From assembly GCA_034359265.1 (NCBI GenBank), contig CP136896.1, positions 10,137,501 through 10,201,500 on the forward strand: a stretch of 64,000 bases of DNA, given 5' to 3'. A model generated the notes under the pieces. That model searched no databases. It worked only from the letters and a program-made list of their open reading frames with translations, and had not been told where the DNA came from. The translations under genes were made by a program, and so were the position numbers. The stretch is from Canna indica (lineage: Eukaryota > Streptophyta > Magnoliopsida > Zingiberales > Cannaceae). Below, piece by piece: positions 10,249 through 22,144 of this stretch (the first letter of the stretch is position 1; every line of letters begins with the position of its first letter).

Positions 10249-13200
10249 TCACGACGTAGTGGAGGACCTTGCCATCCCGGCGATCGAGCAACATGTTTTA
10301 AGCTTTTCTTTTGACAATGCCTTGGTTAGCATATCAGTACCATTGTCATATGTATGAACTTTCACTAACTCCAATGCTTTTGATTCTAAGACATCCTGTA
10401 TCCAATGGTAACAAATATCAATATGTTTTGATTTGAAATGAAGACTCGAATTCTTAGCAAGGTGAATAGCACTTTGGTTATCGCATAACAACTCATAATG
10501 GTCTTGCTTGAAACCAAGCTCCAAGAGAAAATTCTTCAACCACAATAACTCTTTGCAAACTTCTGTTGCTGCAATGTACTCTGCCTTTGTAGTTGATAAT
10601 GTAACACACTTTTGCACTTGTGACTGCCACGTTATAGCTCCCCTTACTAATTTGATCATGTAACATGATGTAGACCTTCGAGAGTCAACATCTCTAGCAT
10701 AGTCTGCATCTGCAAAACCAACTAGCAAAAGTTTTTCACCACCAAAACTGAGGCTCAAATTGGTTGTACCTTTGAGATACCTCATAATCCATTTCACAGC
10801 ATTCCAATGTTCTTTACCTGGATTAGAAGTGAAACGACTTACAACACCAACTGCATGAGCAATGTCCAATCTAGTGCACACCATAGCATACATCAAACTT
10901 CCAACTGCTGAGGCATAAGGAACTTTCTCCATTTCTTGCTTCTGTTCATCAGTCGCTGGACATTGTTTGACACTTAACTTGAAATGAGGAGCAAGAGGGC
11001 TACAAACAGACTTAGCCTCATCCATGTTAAATCTCTAAAGTATCTTCTTAATGTACTTCTCTTGTGACAAATAAAGCTTCCTCGCATCTCTGTAACGGGT
11101 GATTGTCATGCCCAAAATATATTTTGCAGGACCTAAGTCTTTCATGGCAAAAGACTTACTTAACTGCTTCTTCAGCCCATCAATCTTGGAAGCATTCTTG
11201 CCAACAACCAGCATATCATCCACATATAACAAAATGATGATAAAATCATCATTAAAGAATCTATGTACAAACACAATGATCTAAAGATGTCTTCTTGTAA
11301 CCATGCTCCGCCATAACTGATTCAAACTTTTTATACCATTGTCTAGGAGCCTACTTCAAACCATAAAGACTCTTCTTAAGTTTGCACACACAATCCTCTT
11401 TACCTTCTACTATAAAACCCTCTGATTGTTTCATATAGATCTCTTTTTTCAAATCACCATGAAGAAAGGTTGTCTTCACATCCATCTGCTCAATCTCCAA
11501 ATCAAGACTAGCAGCTAAGCCAAGCACCGTACGAATGGAGGACCTCTTCACAACAGGAGAGAAAATGTCATCAAAGTCTATTCCCTTCCTTTGACCAAAT
11601 CCCTTAACAACCAGTCTTGCCTTGTATCGAGGCTTTGAGCTATGTTCTTCAAACTTTTTCCTGTATACTCATTTGTTTTTCAAGGCTCTCTTACCCAAAG
11701 GCAATTTCACTAACTCATAAGTATAGTTTTCATGCAAAGATTTCATCTCATCTTGCATAGATTCATTCCACAGCTCTTTATCTTCATCTTCCATGGCCTC
11801 TGTAAAACACTCAGGTTCTCCTCCATCTGTTAGTAAAACAAACTCATGTGCAGAATACCTTGATGAGGGTCTTCTATCTCTAACAAACCTCCTAAGTATA
11901 CCTGTTGGAATCTCCAAGATTGGTTGTTCATTAGGAGCATATTCATTATCTCCATCTACAGGATCATCCATTTCTCCTGTATCTTGATCACTTTGAGTGT
12001 CAATTGCATCATGTTGATTATTTTGAATCTCAACTGTAGCTTGTTGTTCTCTTGATGCGAAAGGACCACATCAAAATTAATAGACTCTCCACTTGGTTGA
12101 GATATTGACTTCTTTGTAACATCTTTTAAAAGATATTGACATGGTTGAGATCAGACATTAAAAGATATGCGAAAGGACCATATCTTTTAATGTCTGATCT
12201 TCCACAAAGACCACATCTCTACTTCGAATAACCTTTTTATCAATAGGATCATAAAGCTTGTAGCCAAAATCATCCATGCCATAACCCAGAAATACACACT
12301 GCTTTGTCTTCACATCAAGCTTGAATCTCTCATCTTTAGGAATGTGAACAAAAGCTTTGCACCCAAAAACTCGCAAGTGATTATAATAAACATCTTTACC
12401 TAGCCACACTTTCTCTAGCACTTCATACTGTAGAGGAACACTTGGTGAGCGATTCAAAACATGCACAACAGTGCTCAAAGCTTCACCCCAGAATGACTGT
12501 GACAATCCAACTTGTGAAAGCAAACATCTCACCCTTTCTATCAATGTTCTATTCATCCTTTCAGCCACGCCATTAAACCGTGGAGTCTTATGAGGAGTTT
12601 TTTGATGTCTAATTTTATGTTCTTTACAGTAGATATTAAACTGTCCTATGTATTCACCCCATTGTCTGAACGGATACATTTCAGCTTCTTCCCGATCTCT
12701 CTCTCAACTAAAGCATGAAATTGTTTAAATGCAGCAAACACTTGGTCTTTAGTCTTCAACGTGTAAATCCACATCTTTCTTGAGTGGTCATCAATAAATG
12801 TCACAAAGTAAAGAGAATCACCAAGTGTTTTTGTCTTCATAGGACCACATACATCAGAATGCACCAAATCAAATATCTCCGACTTCCTAAAAGGCGGATG
12901 CTTCTTGAAAGAAACTTTGTTTTGTTTCCCAGCTAAGCAATGAGAGCACTTCTGCAATTCTGTACTCTTTAACCCAAACAATAAATTCTTTCTAGCCAAA
13001 ACAATCATGCATTTCTCACTCATGTGACACAACCTCTTATGCCACAACTCAGTTCCATCAACTGACTTTGTTGCATTAACATCATTGACCACTTTTGCTT
13101 GAGTCATGTAAAGTGTAGATAACTTAGCACCTCTCGCTACAACCATAGAATCTTTGCTTAGCTTCCAAGCATCATATGAGAACAAACTGTCATAATCTTT

Positions 13201-13689
13201 ATCACATAACTTGCCAACTGACAGTAGGTTCAGTCGAATGTTTAGAATATGCTTCACATGTTTGAGAAGCAATCTGGTACCATTAGAAGTTTCCAAGCAA
13301 ATTTCTCCTATACCTGATTAATAATTCCCTGAAAACTATTCAGATAGGAGACCCATCTTGATATCTTAAGGCCAACAACTGCTTTATCAAGAACATCTTG
13401 TTATTCTCAATCTTCCGTGCATACAACTGTTCAAGGTGCGTCCATAGGGCCCAAGCATCTGTCTCCCCAGTAATATGGTTCAACACATTATCATCTACCC
13501 TCTGTCTGATGTAGCCACACACCTGTCTATGCAACACCTTTCACTCATCATCTGTTTTATCTTCAAGCTTTTTAGTAGAAAAATTGGTACATAAAAATTC
13601 TTCACATAAAGCAGATCTTCCATCTTTGCTTTCCACAGAGTATAATTAGAATCATTCAGCGTAATCATCCTACTCGTGTTAACCTCCAT
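10249..13689 (-). pseudogene. Broken Copia gag-pol polyprotein
   Basis: Reading leftward, a short gag begins near 13689 ([23 protein letters not shown]2 type). Next come the GAG-pre-integrase segment (ELWHKRLCHMS), the integrase core (SDVCGPM, FIDDHSRKMW, IRSDNG, NGVAERMNRTL), reverse transcriptase (MDVKTTFLHGDL, LYVDDMLVVG) and RNase H (DADYARDVDSRRSTS). The reading frame is cut into at least seven ORFs by stops and frameshifts. The CCHC zinc knuckle and the DSG protease motif, which should lie between gag and pre-integrase, are absent around 13300-13340, so there is an internal deletion. It cannot encode a working polyprotein. Confidence 0.92.
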
Positions 13690-13719
13690 TGTTCACCACA
13701 ATCAAATATCAACTTGTAA

Positions 13720-13730
13720 CTCTGATACCA
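13720..13730 (-). other. Primer binding site of the old Copia element
   Basis: On the minus strand the string TGGTATCAGAG lies three bases inside the right LTR. It is complementary to the 3' end of initiator tRNA-Met, the usual primer of Copia elements, and fixes the element's orientation. Confidence 0.85.
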
Positions 13731-13733
13731 CTT

Positions 13734-14446
13734 TCTTGGGAAGAACACCAATGCACAGCGAAAAATACTTCTTCCCTAACTTATGAGAATCAATGAATAT
13801 ACTAGTATAAATTCTAAAAACAATTACAGCAGTATATCAATGCAGTAAATAATAAAATAATACCGTAAATTTTAACGTGGTAACACATCTCAAAGAACGA
13901 GAGGCAACCTCCACAGGACCTAGTCCAGAAATAAACTCTACTATCACCAAATCAATGTACAAAAAAATTTAATCAAGCTACAATCTCTAGAATAAAATCT
14001 CGACTCTTCTACAGCATCAACCGATCACCAACAATGACTTAAATCATCAACAAGATGAAAATAATCAGAAGAGTTAGAGAAATATCACCAAGAACACAGT
14101 CTTTGTTCGCAGAATTTTCTGCGCAGTCTAGAGACGTCAAAATTCGATCTCCACCGTTAAGAATGAAGAACTATGAGTCAGGAACCTCCAATAAAAATTT
14201 CAGCCTGATCGAAGAAGATTTGACCATGCAATCGTACGTTTGATGAAGACTGGACAAAGCTGAAAATTCTGCGCGAATCTCACTCTAAAAACTCCTCTAT
14301 TTTTTCTCTATTTCTCTCTCTACGTGGCTGATCTCAATTGCTACAACTTGACTTGTCCAACAAGTCAAGTTTATTTTTACTAGAGATAAAATCCTAGTGA
14401 CAGGTGGACTTGGACCTCCTCCAAGTAGGAGTGACCCAACCCAACA
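13734..14446 (-). repeat. 5' LTR of the old Copia element
   Basis: This LTR pairs with the one at 9517-10238. Its inner terminus reads TCTTGGG instead of TGTTGGG, and it carries several small deletions relative to its partner. Confidence 0.9.
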
Positions 14447-14811
14447 AAAAGCTCGATAATTAATTAATAATTATCTACTATGCTAATATAATAAATAGCA
14501 TATAATAAATAAAGATAATTAAAGAATAACGGTAAGATTTAGTATATCAATCCTTAAAATAGCATTGCATTATCTTCAATACAAAATACATGCATGAGTA
14601 GTAAGGAAGCACAAGTTTAACAAAGTTTTTATATCATCAACGTAAACTAAGTGCAGCAGAGCAACGACAAGTACTTCAAAATTTGGTGATAAATGGAGGA
14701 AAGAACTTTAATTACCGTACATTATTTTCGATGTGAACAATAAAAATGGGATATATCCCATGATTACTACTTCTCTCACTCGCTCCACTGGGTTAAATAC
14801 CTCGACTCGTT
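14447..14811. other. Region downstream of the aldolase gene
   Basis: The first 140 bases continue the duplicate interrupted by the Copia element (compare 8458-8580). The remainder is AT-rich and probably contains the aldolase 3' untranslated region. No gene is seen. Confidence 0.5.
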
Positions 14812-15894
14812 TCACTCGCTCCAGTATGACTCGTCCTTGGGCTTCTCGTCCTCGTGCCCCTCTTCACCGATTTCGGCCTCCGCCAGCCAGAACCGCCGGA
14901 CGTCTTCCACTGCTGCTTGTCGAAACATCCCGACGTCCACGGCCCCCGACACCATGTGATACCCCCGCGCCTTCAATTCCTGCGGCGGGTCGTTTGGCAT
15001 CGCAAATCCCCCCAAGTACGCCCCACCGACAGCGTCGCCTCCCGCAGTCTGCCTCTTCCTTATCGCCAACACCTTCCTTTCCATCTCCCTTAGCACCTGT
15101 CTGACCTTCTTGTTCCCAGGATCCCACAGGTAGCCCATGCTAGCGCTGAGATCCAGGGGTCCCATCTGCACCACGTCGACCCCGTCAACGTTGGCGATCG
15201 CCTCGATCTCCGGGGCGGCGTCAGCTGACTCCACCTGACACATCACCAGCAGCTCCTCCTCGCAGCGGGCGAGGTATCCGTCGTCGAGGCCGTAGGCGGA
15301 GGCGCGGACGACCGGGTGGGCGGAACCGCGGACGCCGCGGGGCGGGAAGCGGCAACATGCGACGGCGTGCGCAGCTGCAGCGGGGGAATCGACCATGGGG
15401 AACATCAAGCCCTGAGGACCGAGGTCGAGGGCTTTCTTAGCCCACGCGGCGGAAGGCTCCGGGAGACGGATCACGGCGGGGGTGCGCGCAGCGTCGAGGG
15501 CGCGCAGACAGGAGAGGGCGTCATAGACGCCCCCGGGGCCGTGCTCCATGTCGATTACTACGTAGTCGTAGCCGGCGAAGCCTGCGATCTCGGCTAGGGT
15601 CGGGGAGGCGCTGAGGAGGAAGAGACCATAGAGGGTGTCACCGGCGGCAAGGCGGGACTTGATGCTCCGGGGGACAGATTCGTAATCCGGCTCCGGAGAA
15701 GATCTAGCAGATCTAACAGGTGAAAGTGACGGCCTTTTGGAGGTGATGGAGAAAATGGCGGGGGTTTGTTTGGATCGGAGGGAGAGAGTCAAAGAAGGGT
15801 CTTTGAGGGTTGGAGTTTCGGAGGCGAGGAAATGAGGCTTTGATTTGGGCCTCACGGCGGTGGCGACGGCCACCGTCGAAAGAGAGGTCGACAT
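14812..15894 (-). CDS. Plastid HpcH/HpaI aldolase family protein
   Basis: This single-exon ORF of 360 residues matches the plant HpcH/HpaI aldolase/citrate-lyase family, often labelled phosphoenolpyruvate carboxylase-family protein. Related bacterial enzymes cleave 2-keto-3-deoxy acids to pyruvate or acetyl-type products with a divalent metal. The plant substrate is not established. Residues 1 to about 70 are basic and Ser/Pro-rich, fitting an organelle transit peptide. The barrel begins about residue 76 (PRSIKSRLAAGDTLYGLF). Visible active-site landmarks are DMEHG (115-119, catalytic His), IRLPEP (142-147, substrate Arg), QVES (220-223, metal Glu) and DLSASMG (248-254, metal Asp). All are present, so the enzyme looks functional. 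The last 20 residues are an acidic tail. It is divergent from the membrane-protein gene at 16245, with about 350 bp between starts. Confidence 0.9.
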   Translation of the reverse strand: MSTSLSTVAVATAVRPKSKPHFLASETPTLKDPSLTLSLRSKQTPAIFSITSKRPSLSPVRSARSSPEPDYESVPRSIKSRLAAGDTLYGLFLLSASPTLAEIAGFAGYDYVVIDMEHGPGGVYDALSCLRALDAARTPAVIRLPEPSAAWAKKALDLGPQGLMFPMVDSPAAAAHAVACCRFPPRGVRGSAHPVVRASAYGLDDGYLARCEEELLVMCQVESADAAPEIEAIANVDGVDVVQMGPLDLSASMGYLWDPGNKKVRQVLREMERKVLAIRKRQTAGGDAVGGAYLGGFAMPNDPPQELKARGYHMVSGAVDVGMFRQAAVEDVRRFWLAEAEIGEEGHEDEKPKDESYWSE

Positions 15895-16244
15895 TGCCCT
15901 AGTTGCGTCGTCCCAATATCCAGAGGAAGGCTTCTATAGGGCTTCTAAGTACTTGTCGTTGCTCTGCTGCATCTTAACTCCACCTTAATATGCGACTGAT
16001 CCCTCCATCTTAACTCCACCCAACCCAGCCCACAATTCATGGGCTTTTAGTACTCTCTTCTGGGACCCACGTCAGTTCCTTCTCTTCTTCCAACAACAAG
16101 GCGGGTAGGGCTGCAGGGTGTAACGAGCGAGTTACAAAAGCATTGCTCAAGAGGTTATCTGCATCAGTACACTGTACACAGCCAGCCTGCGTTATATTGC
16201 TAGCGACAGCCCGAAAGCAGAGCCGCTCGGCTGCCGATTATATC
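15895..16244. promoter_or_regulatory. Shared intergenic promoter region between divergent genes
   Basis: About 350 bp separates the start codons of two genes transcribed apart, both encoding predicted plastid proteins. No clear TATA box or other named element stands out. Upstream in-frame ATG codons at 16143 and 16245 leave the exact plus-strand start open. Confidence 0.4.
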
Positions 16245-19200
16245 ATGCCGCCACTGACCTCTGCAATCCTCCGGCCGCTCCGCTCACCTCCCTACTCCTT
16301 CCTCTGTCCGAAAAACCTTACATCCGCCAAACCTCTTCACTTCCATTGCAACACAACTCCTAGGTCTGATCCTATCTTCTCCGCCTCCACTTCCCCTCTT
16401 CCTTCTTTGCGATGCCGATGCGCCGCTAAATCCGACGGGACTGGGCCGAGTGCCGAAGATATGGTGTCGGACATGGTCGAGAAGCTTCTGAGGAGGGAGG
16501 AGAACAAGGAACTTCTCGACGGACTCGAGGAGGCCTCCGCCAGAGTGGAGAGGGCAAGGGAAGCTCTCGCCGACATCGAGCGACAGGAAGCGGATGCCTT
16601 GAGGGCAAAGGAGTACGTGCGCCAGCTCCAGTTTCGTGAGGCCGTGGTGAGCTCTCTCTGCTCCTTATCCTGTGCACTAGGGTAATAAACCTCCATTATA
16701 TTCCTGTACTCTTATCTACTTGTTTCATTTGCTAAAGAATAGAGTTTAAAACTTGCTGGGAAGTTAGCTCAGCGGCTCCTCGACCCCAGATTGGTCTGCC
16801 GAGTTCCTTCCCTGGGCTCATGGAAGATATAGCGAATTTAAATAAGATCAACAAGATCACCATATGATAGACCACGAAAGCAACAGTTAACTAGGGACAA
16901 CAGAATTTTGAGTATATATGAGATAATTAGTTTGTATCCATGGTGTAGTGACTCTCATAATCATCCCTATTACATCTTGGCACTTTGCAGAATATGTCAG
17001 GATTTTAGAGAGACCAAACATAGCTAGCAAATGTCCAAACCTCAGTGTTAGGCGCCAAGTTGCCTGGGCTCACGGAAGTTCCTTGCTTGGGCTCAATCTA
17101 TAAATTATAAGCCACAGCATAAAAGGACAGCTTGTTCTCTTCACTTGATCTAGACTATTATCAATTTTTGTATTCCCAAATAGGTGTTTTTGCACTTGTT
17201 CTTACTGTTCTTAGAGGAATTTAACCTGCTTAGAATTAAGCATATAGGCAAATGTTGCACACTCTGTGATTAGTGACAATCTTATTGCCCATTTCTTGTT
17301 TGCAAACCCGTATATATGCACATTTGGTTTCCTTTTCACTTATAAAGAGTATGATGCAATCAAGGAACCCCATGAAATACTTGTGTTATGAAAATGAAAT
17401 ACATACGAGTAGTTCCAGCATTTAGCCTCAATGTAGACAAACATTGGAATAGAAGAGTCTGGTATTACACGAGTGAAATCCAGATGAGTAGCTCTAGCAT
17501 TCAGCTTTAACATAGGCAAACATCAGAAAAGAAGAGTTTATTATTCTCTTTAGCAAGTGGAAGATTCATTTGTAGGATGTATTTTTATTTGATTTGCAAA
17601 TTTAAACAAGATCAACAAGGCCACCATATGATAGACCACAAAAGCAACAGTTATATAGGGAAAACAAAATTTTGAGTATATATGAGATAATTAGTTTGTA
17701 CCCATGGTGTGGTGACTCTCGTGATCATCCCTTTTACATTTTGGCACTTTGCAGAATATGTCAGGGTTTTAGAGAGACCAAAAATTGCTAGCAAATGTCC
17801 AAACCTCAGTGTTAGGCGCCAAGTTTCCTGTATCCCTAACATTTATAGCTTTGGTTTGACAACCCTTTGATTGGTTACCTACTGACATAAATGGACTAAA
17901 TCCTCTTGGTTATAAATAGGAGTGCTAGCTAGGAAATGACAACTACTAATCCAAGTATGAATTTCTTAACTTGCTATCATTAGCTCCCTTTTTCAATTTT
18001 CACCCGACGTCACTTGCTTAGGCATCAGATCCTCACCTGCACCCCCCAAGAAGCCCTCTGAAGTCTTCTGGCACTGACTAGTAGAAAGGAACTAGGGGAT
18101 TGAAAAAATTAATTAAATGGTGAACATGGAAAGTTTGGAGAATTTAAATAAAAATCATACTATAACAGTGAATTAATGCAAGGAATAGAGATAAGATTGC
18201 TGTTGTTCTCTTATACATTGCAAGATTGTTTGTTCTCCCATTTTATCAAAGTAGAAACCTTATTCTAAATAGATGAAACCTTTGTTTTTGGAAGTTATGG
18301 CCTGGATTAATAATTCTAAGTTGGTCGTGCCTAAATAAACATTAAGTTCTTACATAACTAATCTAGATGAGGATAAAGGACTATCGATCAGAAAAAAAGA
18401 AAGTGATCATCCATGAAGAAATTATAGCATTGTTTTGAAGACTTGTTTAGAGAAAGAAAAAAACAAGAGATTAAGCACCATATGCATATATACAGCAATT
18501 TGAGATGCAATATTCATAAGAAGAGCTCTTTATGTCATTTGTGCTATCAAAGTCTGAGGTGTGCTTATTATTGGTAATGGTTCCCTGTGCCAACTAAGAT
18601 TGCAGAATCACAAAGGGAATTATTAGAAGCAAGGACAAAGGTGGAAGAAGCTCAACAATCCTTGTCAGCAAATATGGTTGAGAATTATAACAAGGTTGTT
18701 TCCTCTGAAGCTATTGATAGACACAAAGAGAGATTGGAGTCGGGGAAGGCGGCTCTAGTTTCATCTCTGGCAGGATCACTTGCTAGTGTCCCCATTTCTT
18801 TGTATCAAGCTACAAGCTTCCCTCAACTTATCCTTCACTTGGTTGTAATTTCTTTTAGCTGTGCTTTATTCGGAGTTACCTTCCGCTATACAGTAAGACG
18901 AGACCTCGATAATTTTCAACTCAAAACAGGGACATGTGCAGCCTTTGGTTTTATCAAGGGTATGAATTTCTCTATGGTTGTCCAGTTCACTGACATTTGT
19001 ATTTCGCAAGCAGTTTTTGTTACTTTGAAATGTCTAGTTGTCTAGTAGATCCATGATAAAGAAGTGAACTTGCAGGCCTTTCAGCAGCGGAGGTAGGGAA
19101 GACTTTGGAATTAGACACTAAAAGCTTGACCTCATTTTCAATTGATGGAGCAGTTAGTGTGTCAGAAAATATCTTCATATTCCTCACTGCAGCTATTGCA

Positions 19201-19254
19201 CTCGACTTCTGCTTTAAAATGGGGATTTTAAGTCCTTTTCCTATAAGAAAATAG
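16245..19254 (+). CDS. Conserved plastid membrane protein of unknown function, three exons
   Basis: I do not assign a function. Exons 16245-16646, 18599-18959 and 19076-19254 join in phase with GT-AG introns to give 313 codons. I chose the ATG at 16245 (MPPLTSAILRPL) because a Ser/Pro/Arg-rich transit-like peptide starts there; an in-frame ATG at 16143 would add 34 residues. Residues about 65-180 are a charged coiled-coil region (MVEKLLRREENKELLDGLEE, then IAESQRELLEARTKVEEAQQ). After this come hydrophobic segments around ALVSSLAGSLASVPISLYQA, LILHLVVISFSCALFGVTF, TCAAFGFIKGL and a last one ending ALDFCFKMGILSPFP. The layout, coiled coil followed by several spans, matches a family of plant transmembrane proteins of unknown role, probably in the plastid envelope or thylakoid. 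Intron 1 is 1.95 kb and holds a direct repeat. Confidence 0.8.
16835..17065 (+). repeat. Intronic direct repeat, copy A
   Basis: The roughly 230-bp unit runs from AATTTAAATAAGATCAACAA to GTTAGGCGCCAAGTTGCCTG. It recurs as a diverged direct copy at 17599-17830 in the same intron of the membrane-protein gene. Both copies keep the strings TTTTGAGTATATATGAGATA and CCAAACCTCAGTGTTAGGCG. Confidence 0.85.
17599..17830 (+). repeat. Intronic direct repeat, copy B
   Basis: This is the second copy of the unit at 16835-17065, about 760 bp downstream. A shorter duplication (about 70 bp, around GAGTAG(T/C)TC(C/T)AGCATT) lies between them at 17404-17540. Together they point to local tandem duplication followed by divergence. 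Confidence 0.85.
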
Positions 19255-20166
19255 ACTAAGTAAATTGATTCCCTGCAAATTGAGGTCTACTTTGGTTTCT
19301 ATTTAGTGGACCTTTCAAGTGCTCAAGGACTCAAGGTATATATTGTTTCTAATCAATAATCCATTTTTAACCTCTTTAATATACAAATTGATTTATTCAT
19401 TCTCCTTGCATGCATTTGTTTCAGAGAAATACCAACAAGCCATTCTGGAGTTTGGCACAGTGAACTGGAAACTCTGGTAATTCCTTCCAAATGAGTGTGT
19501 TGAAATGCCATTGTTATCTCAACTATCTGGTAATTCCATCTTTAACTCCATTTGTAAAGAAAGAATTTGAGGTTCTTCTCAAATTGCCCATGGGACACTA
19601 AACTGTAAATTTCAACTATTGTAATTTATTTTCAAGGTCAAGTATACTTGCTTTATCTGTTAGTGCTTTGCTGTTGCCAATGATTGGTTGTCTTGCTAAT
19701 GTGGTAGAATTAACTTACCAGGTATAGGAATTTAAATTTTAGTTTGAGATCCCATTGATATGCAACTATAGTCTTTTTCAGAGCAACATAAACGAGCTGT
19801 ACTCAGTAATTTGATCATCTTTTGTAGTTACCAGTAGCAAGCGTATTACTTTTTCCCAGGGTATTGTTCTTTCTTTTTTCTGAGCTTCTATAAAGTTGCA
19901 TACCTTTTCACAAACTAATTAGAAGTTAGATGCTCTCTAGGGTCATTTCTGTTTTCGAAGTTTTTCTCGTGCTTTTGGTGATTGGCGTTTTGAAAGTTCT
20001 CTTTGGTGATGACTTCGTGGATTGCTCATCTGATTGCTGTCGTCTTCTTTTCTCCTCCAGTGAGTTTTCTAATGTCTTGTTTTAGCTTTCGTGCGTCTTG
20101 CCTTAGGTCAATAGGTTTGTACTTACTCGTTTTCGTTTTAGGGTTTTTGTAATCTTTATTGGATCG
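19255..20166. other. 3' flank of the membrane-protein gene and left border of the Ty3 remnant
   Basis: No ORF is supported. The left part should hold the 3' untranslated region of the membrane-protein gene. The right part, close to 20100, reads like the leader of the retroelement ORF at 20167. The point where host sequence turns into retroelement is not visible, and no copy of the Ty3 LTR seen at 41249-41694 is found here. Confidence 0.4.
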
Positions 20167-21459
20167 ATGGCGAAGAGAAGTATCGTCGTGAAATCAGAGT
20201 TTGGGACGCCGGGGAAGGACTCGGATTTCTACTCATGGATTCAAGAGGATGTAAAGTTACAGGGCTCGGTGATGACCGACCTGGATAGCATTTTGTCCTT
20301 TCAGGAGAGTGTGCCCATTGCCTGTGAGGGCGCCGAGGAGGACTACGAATGTCTTTCGTGCTTGTTGCCGGATCGAGTGTATCATCGCATCGACTCGGAG
20401 TTCGTCTTTATGTACTGAACTTTCTTTGACGAGTTGGGGGTTCGTCTTCCATTTACGGATTTTGACCATAGTGTCCTGAATTTGATGAATGTTGCTCCCA
20501 CTCACTTGCACTCGTATAGTTGGGCATATGTCTGGTATTTTGAAATTGTAATGAAGTGTTTAGATATTAAGCTGAGCCTCTATGTCTTCTCCCTTTTCCA
20601 AGCAAAAGGTGCATAAAAAGAACTTTGGGTGTCTTTCAATGTCATCCCTGGGAGGAAGTTCTTTGCTTTGTACAAGAGTTCGTATAAAGGCCTCAAAATC
20701 CGCTATTTTAGAGTTAGATCGCGAGAGAGCCTTTGGCCTTTCTCTCTGGAGGAGCATTTCTGCACAGAGAGGTTTCCTTTCTCTTAAAGATCGGAGCCTC
20801 ATTTCGTCCAAGATTTTGAGGATGATAGTGTTCCCCTTGAGGACAAGGTTATGGTTGCTTTTCTGTCATAGAATTTTCTTTTTGTCGCTCTCACTCCGTA
20901 GGAAATACTTGAGCGAAGTAGTGACGAGTCTTCGGATTTGGAGTACATAGGTGGATTCGTAGTACGATGTATTTATTGCTTCCTTTGCTTGGAACATACT
21001 CATTTGATTCTTTTGGTTTGTACATGAATTTCTTCGTTGTTGAAGGCTCCGGGCGCTCGCACACGACTGGCGGCAATAAAGAGGAGTGACTCGAGCAGGA
21101 AGGAGAAGACCCCCTTAGCGGAGAGTAGGGGTGAGCATCGGTCGGTTCGGTAATTAACCGAACCAGCCGATCGATTAACCGAAGTGTTTCTCCCTAATTT
21201 CCTTTAACCATTTGCCGAACCGAATGATTCGGTTAACCAATTGAATTAACCGAAAAATTTTGGTTGGGTTTGGTTAACCGACCGAATTAACCATTTCACA
21301 TTGATCCACGATTCTTGGATCACAATTGTTTGTCCAAAATTGATCCTGGAGCAAAATTGACAGTGAATCACATATTGAATTGATCCTGGAGCAAAATTTA
21401 TCCACAATCCACATTGAAAGTATTCATACATTCAAAACCTTGAAAATATCAGCCTGCAT

Positions 21460-21770
21460 ATCCACAATCCACGCAATGAAATGAATCCATGATTCCACCT
21501 ATACATAATGAAATGAGCCGTAAAAATTATGCATACATTACAAGCCTACACAGCTTACATATAACAGTGAAAATAATTACACATCCTACACAAGAAAATA
21601 AGCTTACATTCAAAACCGTCAAAATGAAATTACAAGCTTATATTCATAACCTTCAAAAATAATTACACATCCTACCCAAGAAAATAAGCTTACATTCAAA
21701 ACCTTCAAAATGAAATTACAAGCTTACATTCATATTTCATAACCTTCAAAATAATGACTGCTAACAACAT
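21460..21770. repeat. Short tandem-like repeats in the hAT 3' region
   Basis: Strings such as AAGCTTACATTCA, ACCTTCAAAATGAAATTACA and ACACATCCTACACAAGAAAA recur in order two or three times over about 300 bp. They lie between the left end and the transposase stop and carry no coding signal. Confidence 0.6.
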
Positions 21771-22144
21771 CAGCATATAACAGTAATCAAAATTTTAAAA
21801 TAATTATCAAGTAGACAAGTATCAACATCAAAAGAAACACGGTTAACAATCAGAAGAAAAAATTTCTACCACTTCTTGATGTCCAAATTCACAAGAGGAA
21901 GCTACTGTAACTATTACAATCGGATTTTAAAAATGCTATAGTTAACGATTAGATTTCATAGAAACAAAAGAAACTTGGAAGAATACACACTTAGTTAAGA
22001 CTCTTCAACCAGTAATCTTATTTGGGTCAGCTATACTCAATTCACTAATTGGCAAATCTAATTTGTCAAAATAAATTATTCAATTAATAATATGCACATA
22101 AAACTAAACATATAAAATAAATATCAAAAATAGATAACAAAATG

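Larger units (their letters stand above)
9517..14446 (-). mobile_element. Old, defective Ty1/Copia LTR retrotransposon
   Basis: The element is 4.9 kb and minus-oriented. It has two LTRs of about 0.7 kb (TG...CA ends), a tRNA-Met-type primer site next to the right LTR and a purine tract next to the left LTR. Flanks AAAGG on the left and AAAAG on the right look like a mutated 5-bp TSD. The LTRs differ at many positions, and the coding region carries several breaks and a deletion, so this is an old non-autonomous copy. Confidence 0.93.

Noticed and set aside
15316..15597. Plus-strand ORF opposite the aldolase gene
   Set aside because: It is the antisense shadow of a GC-rich coding exon. The minus-strand frame has the aldolase motifs.
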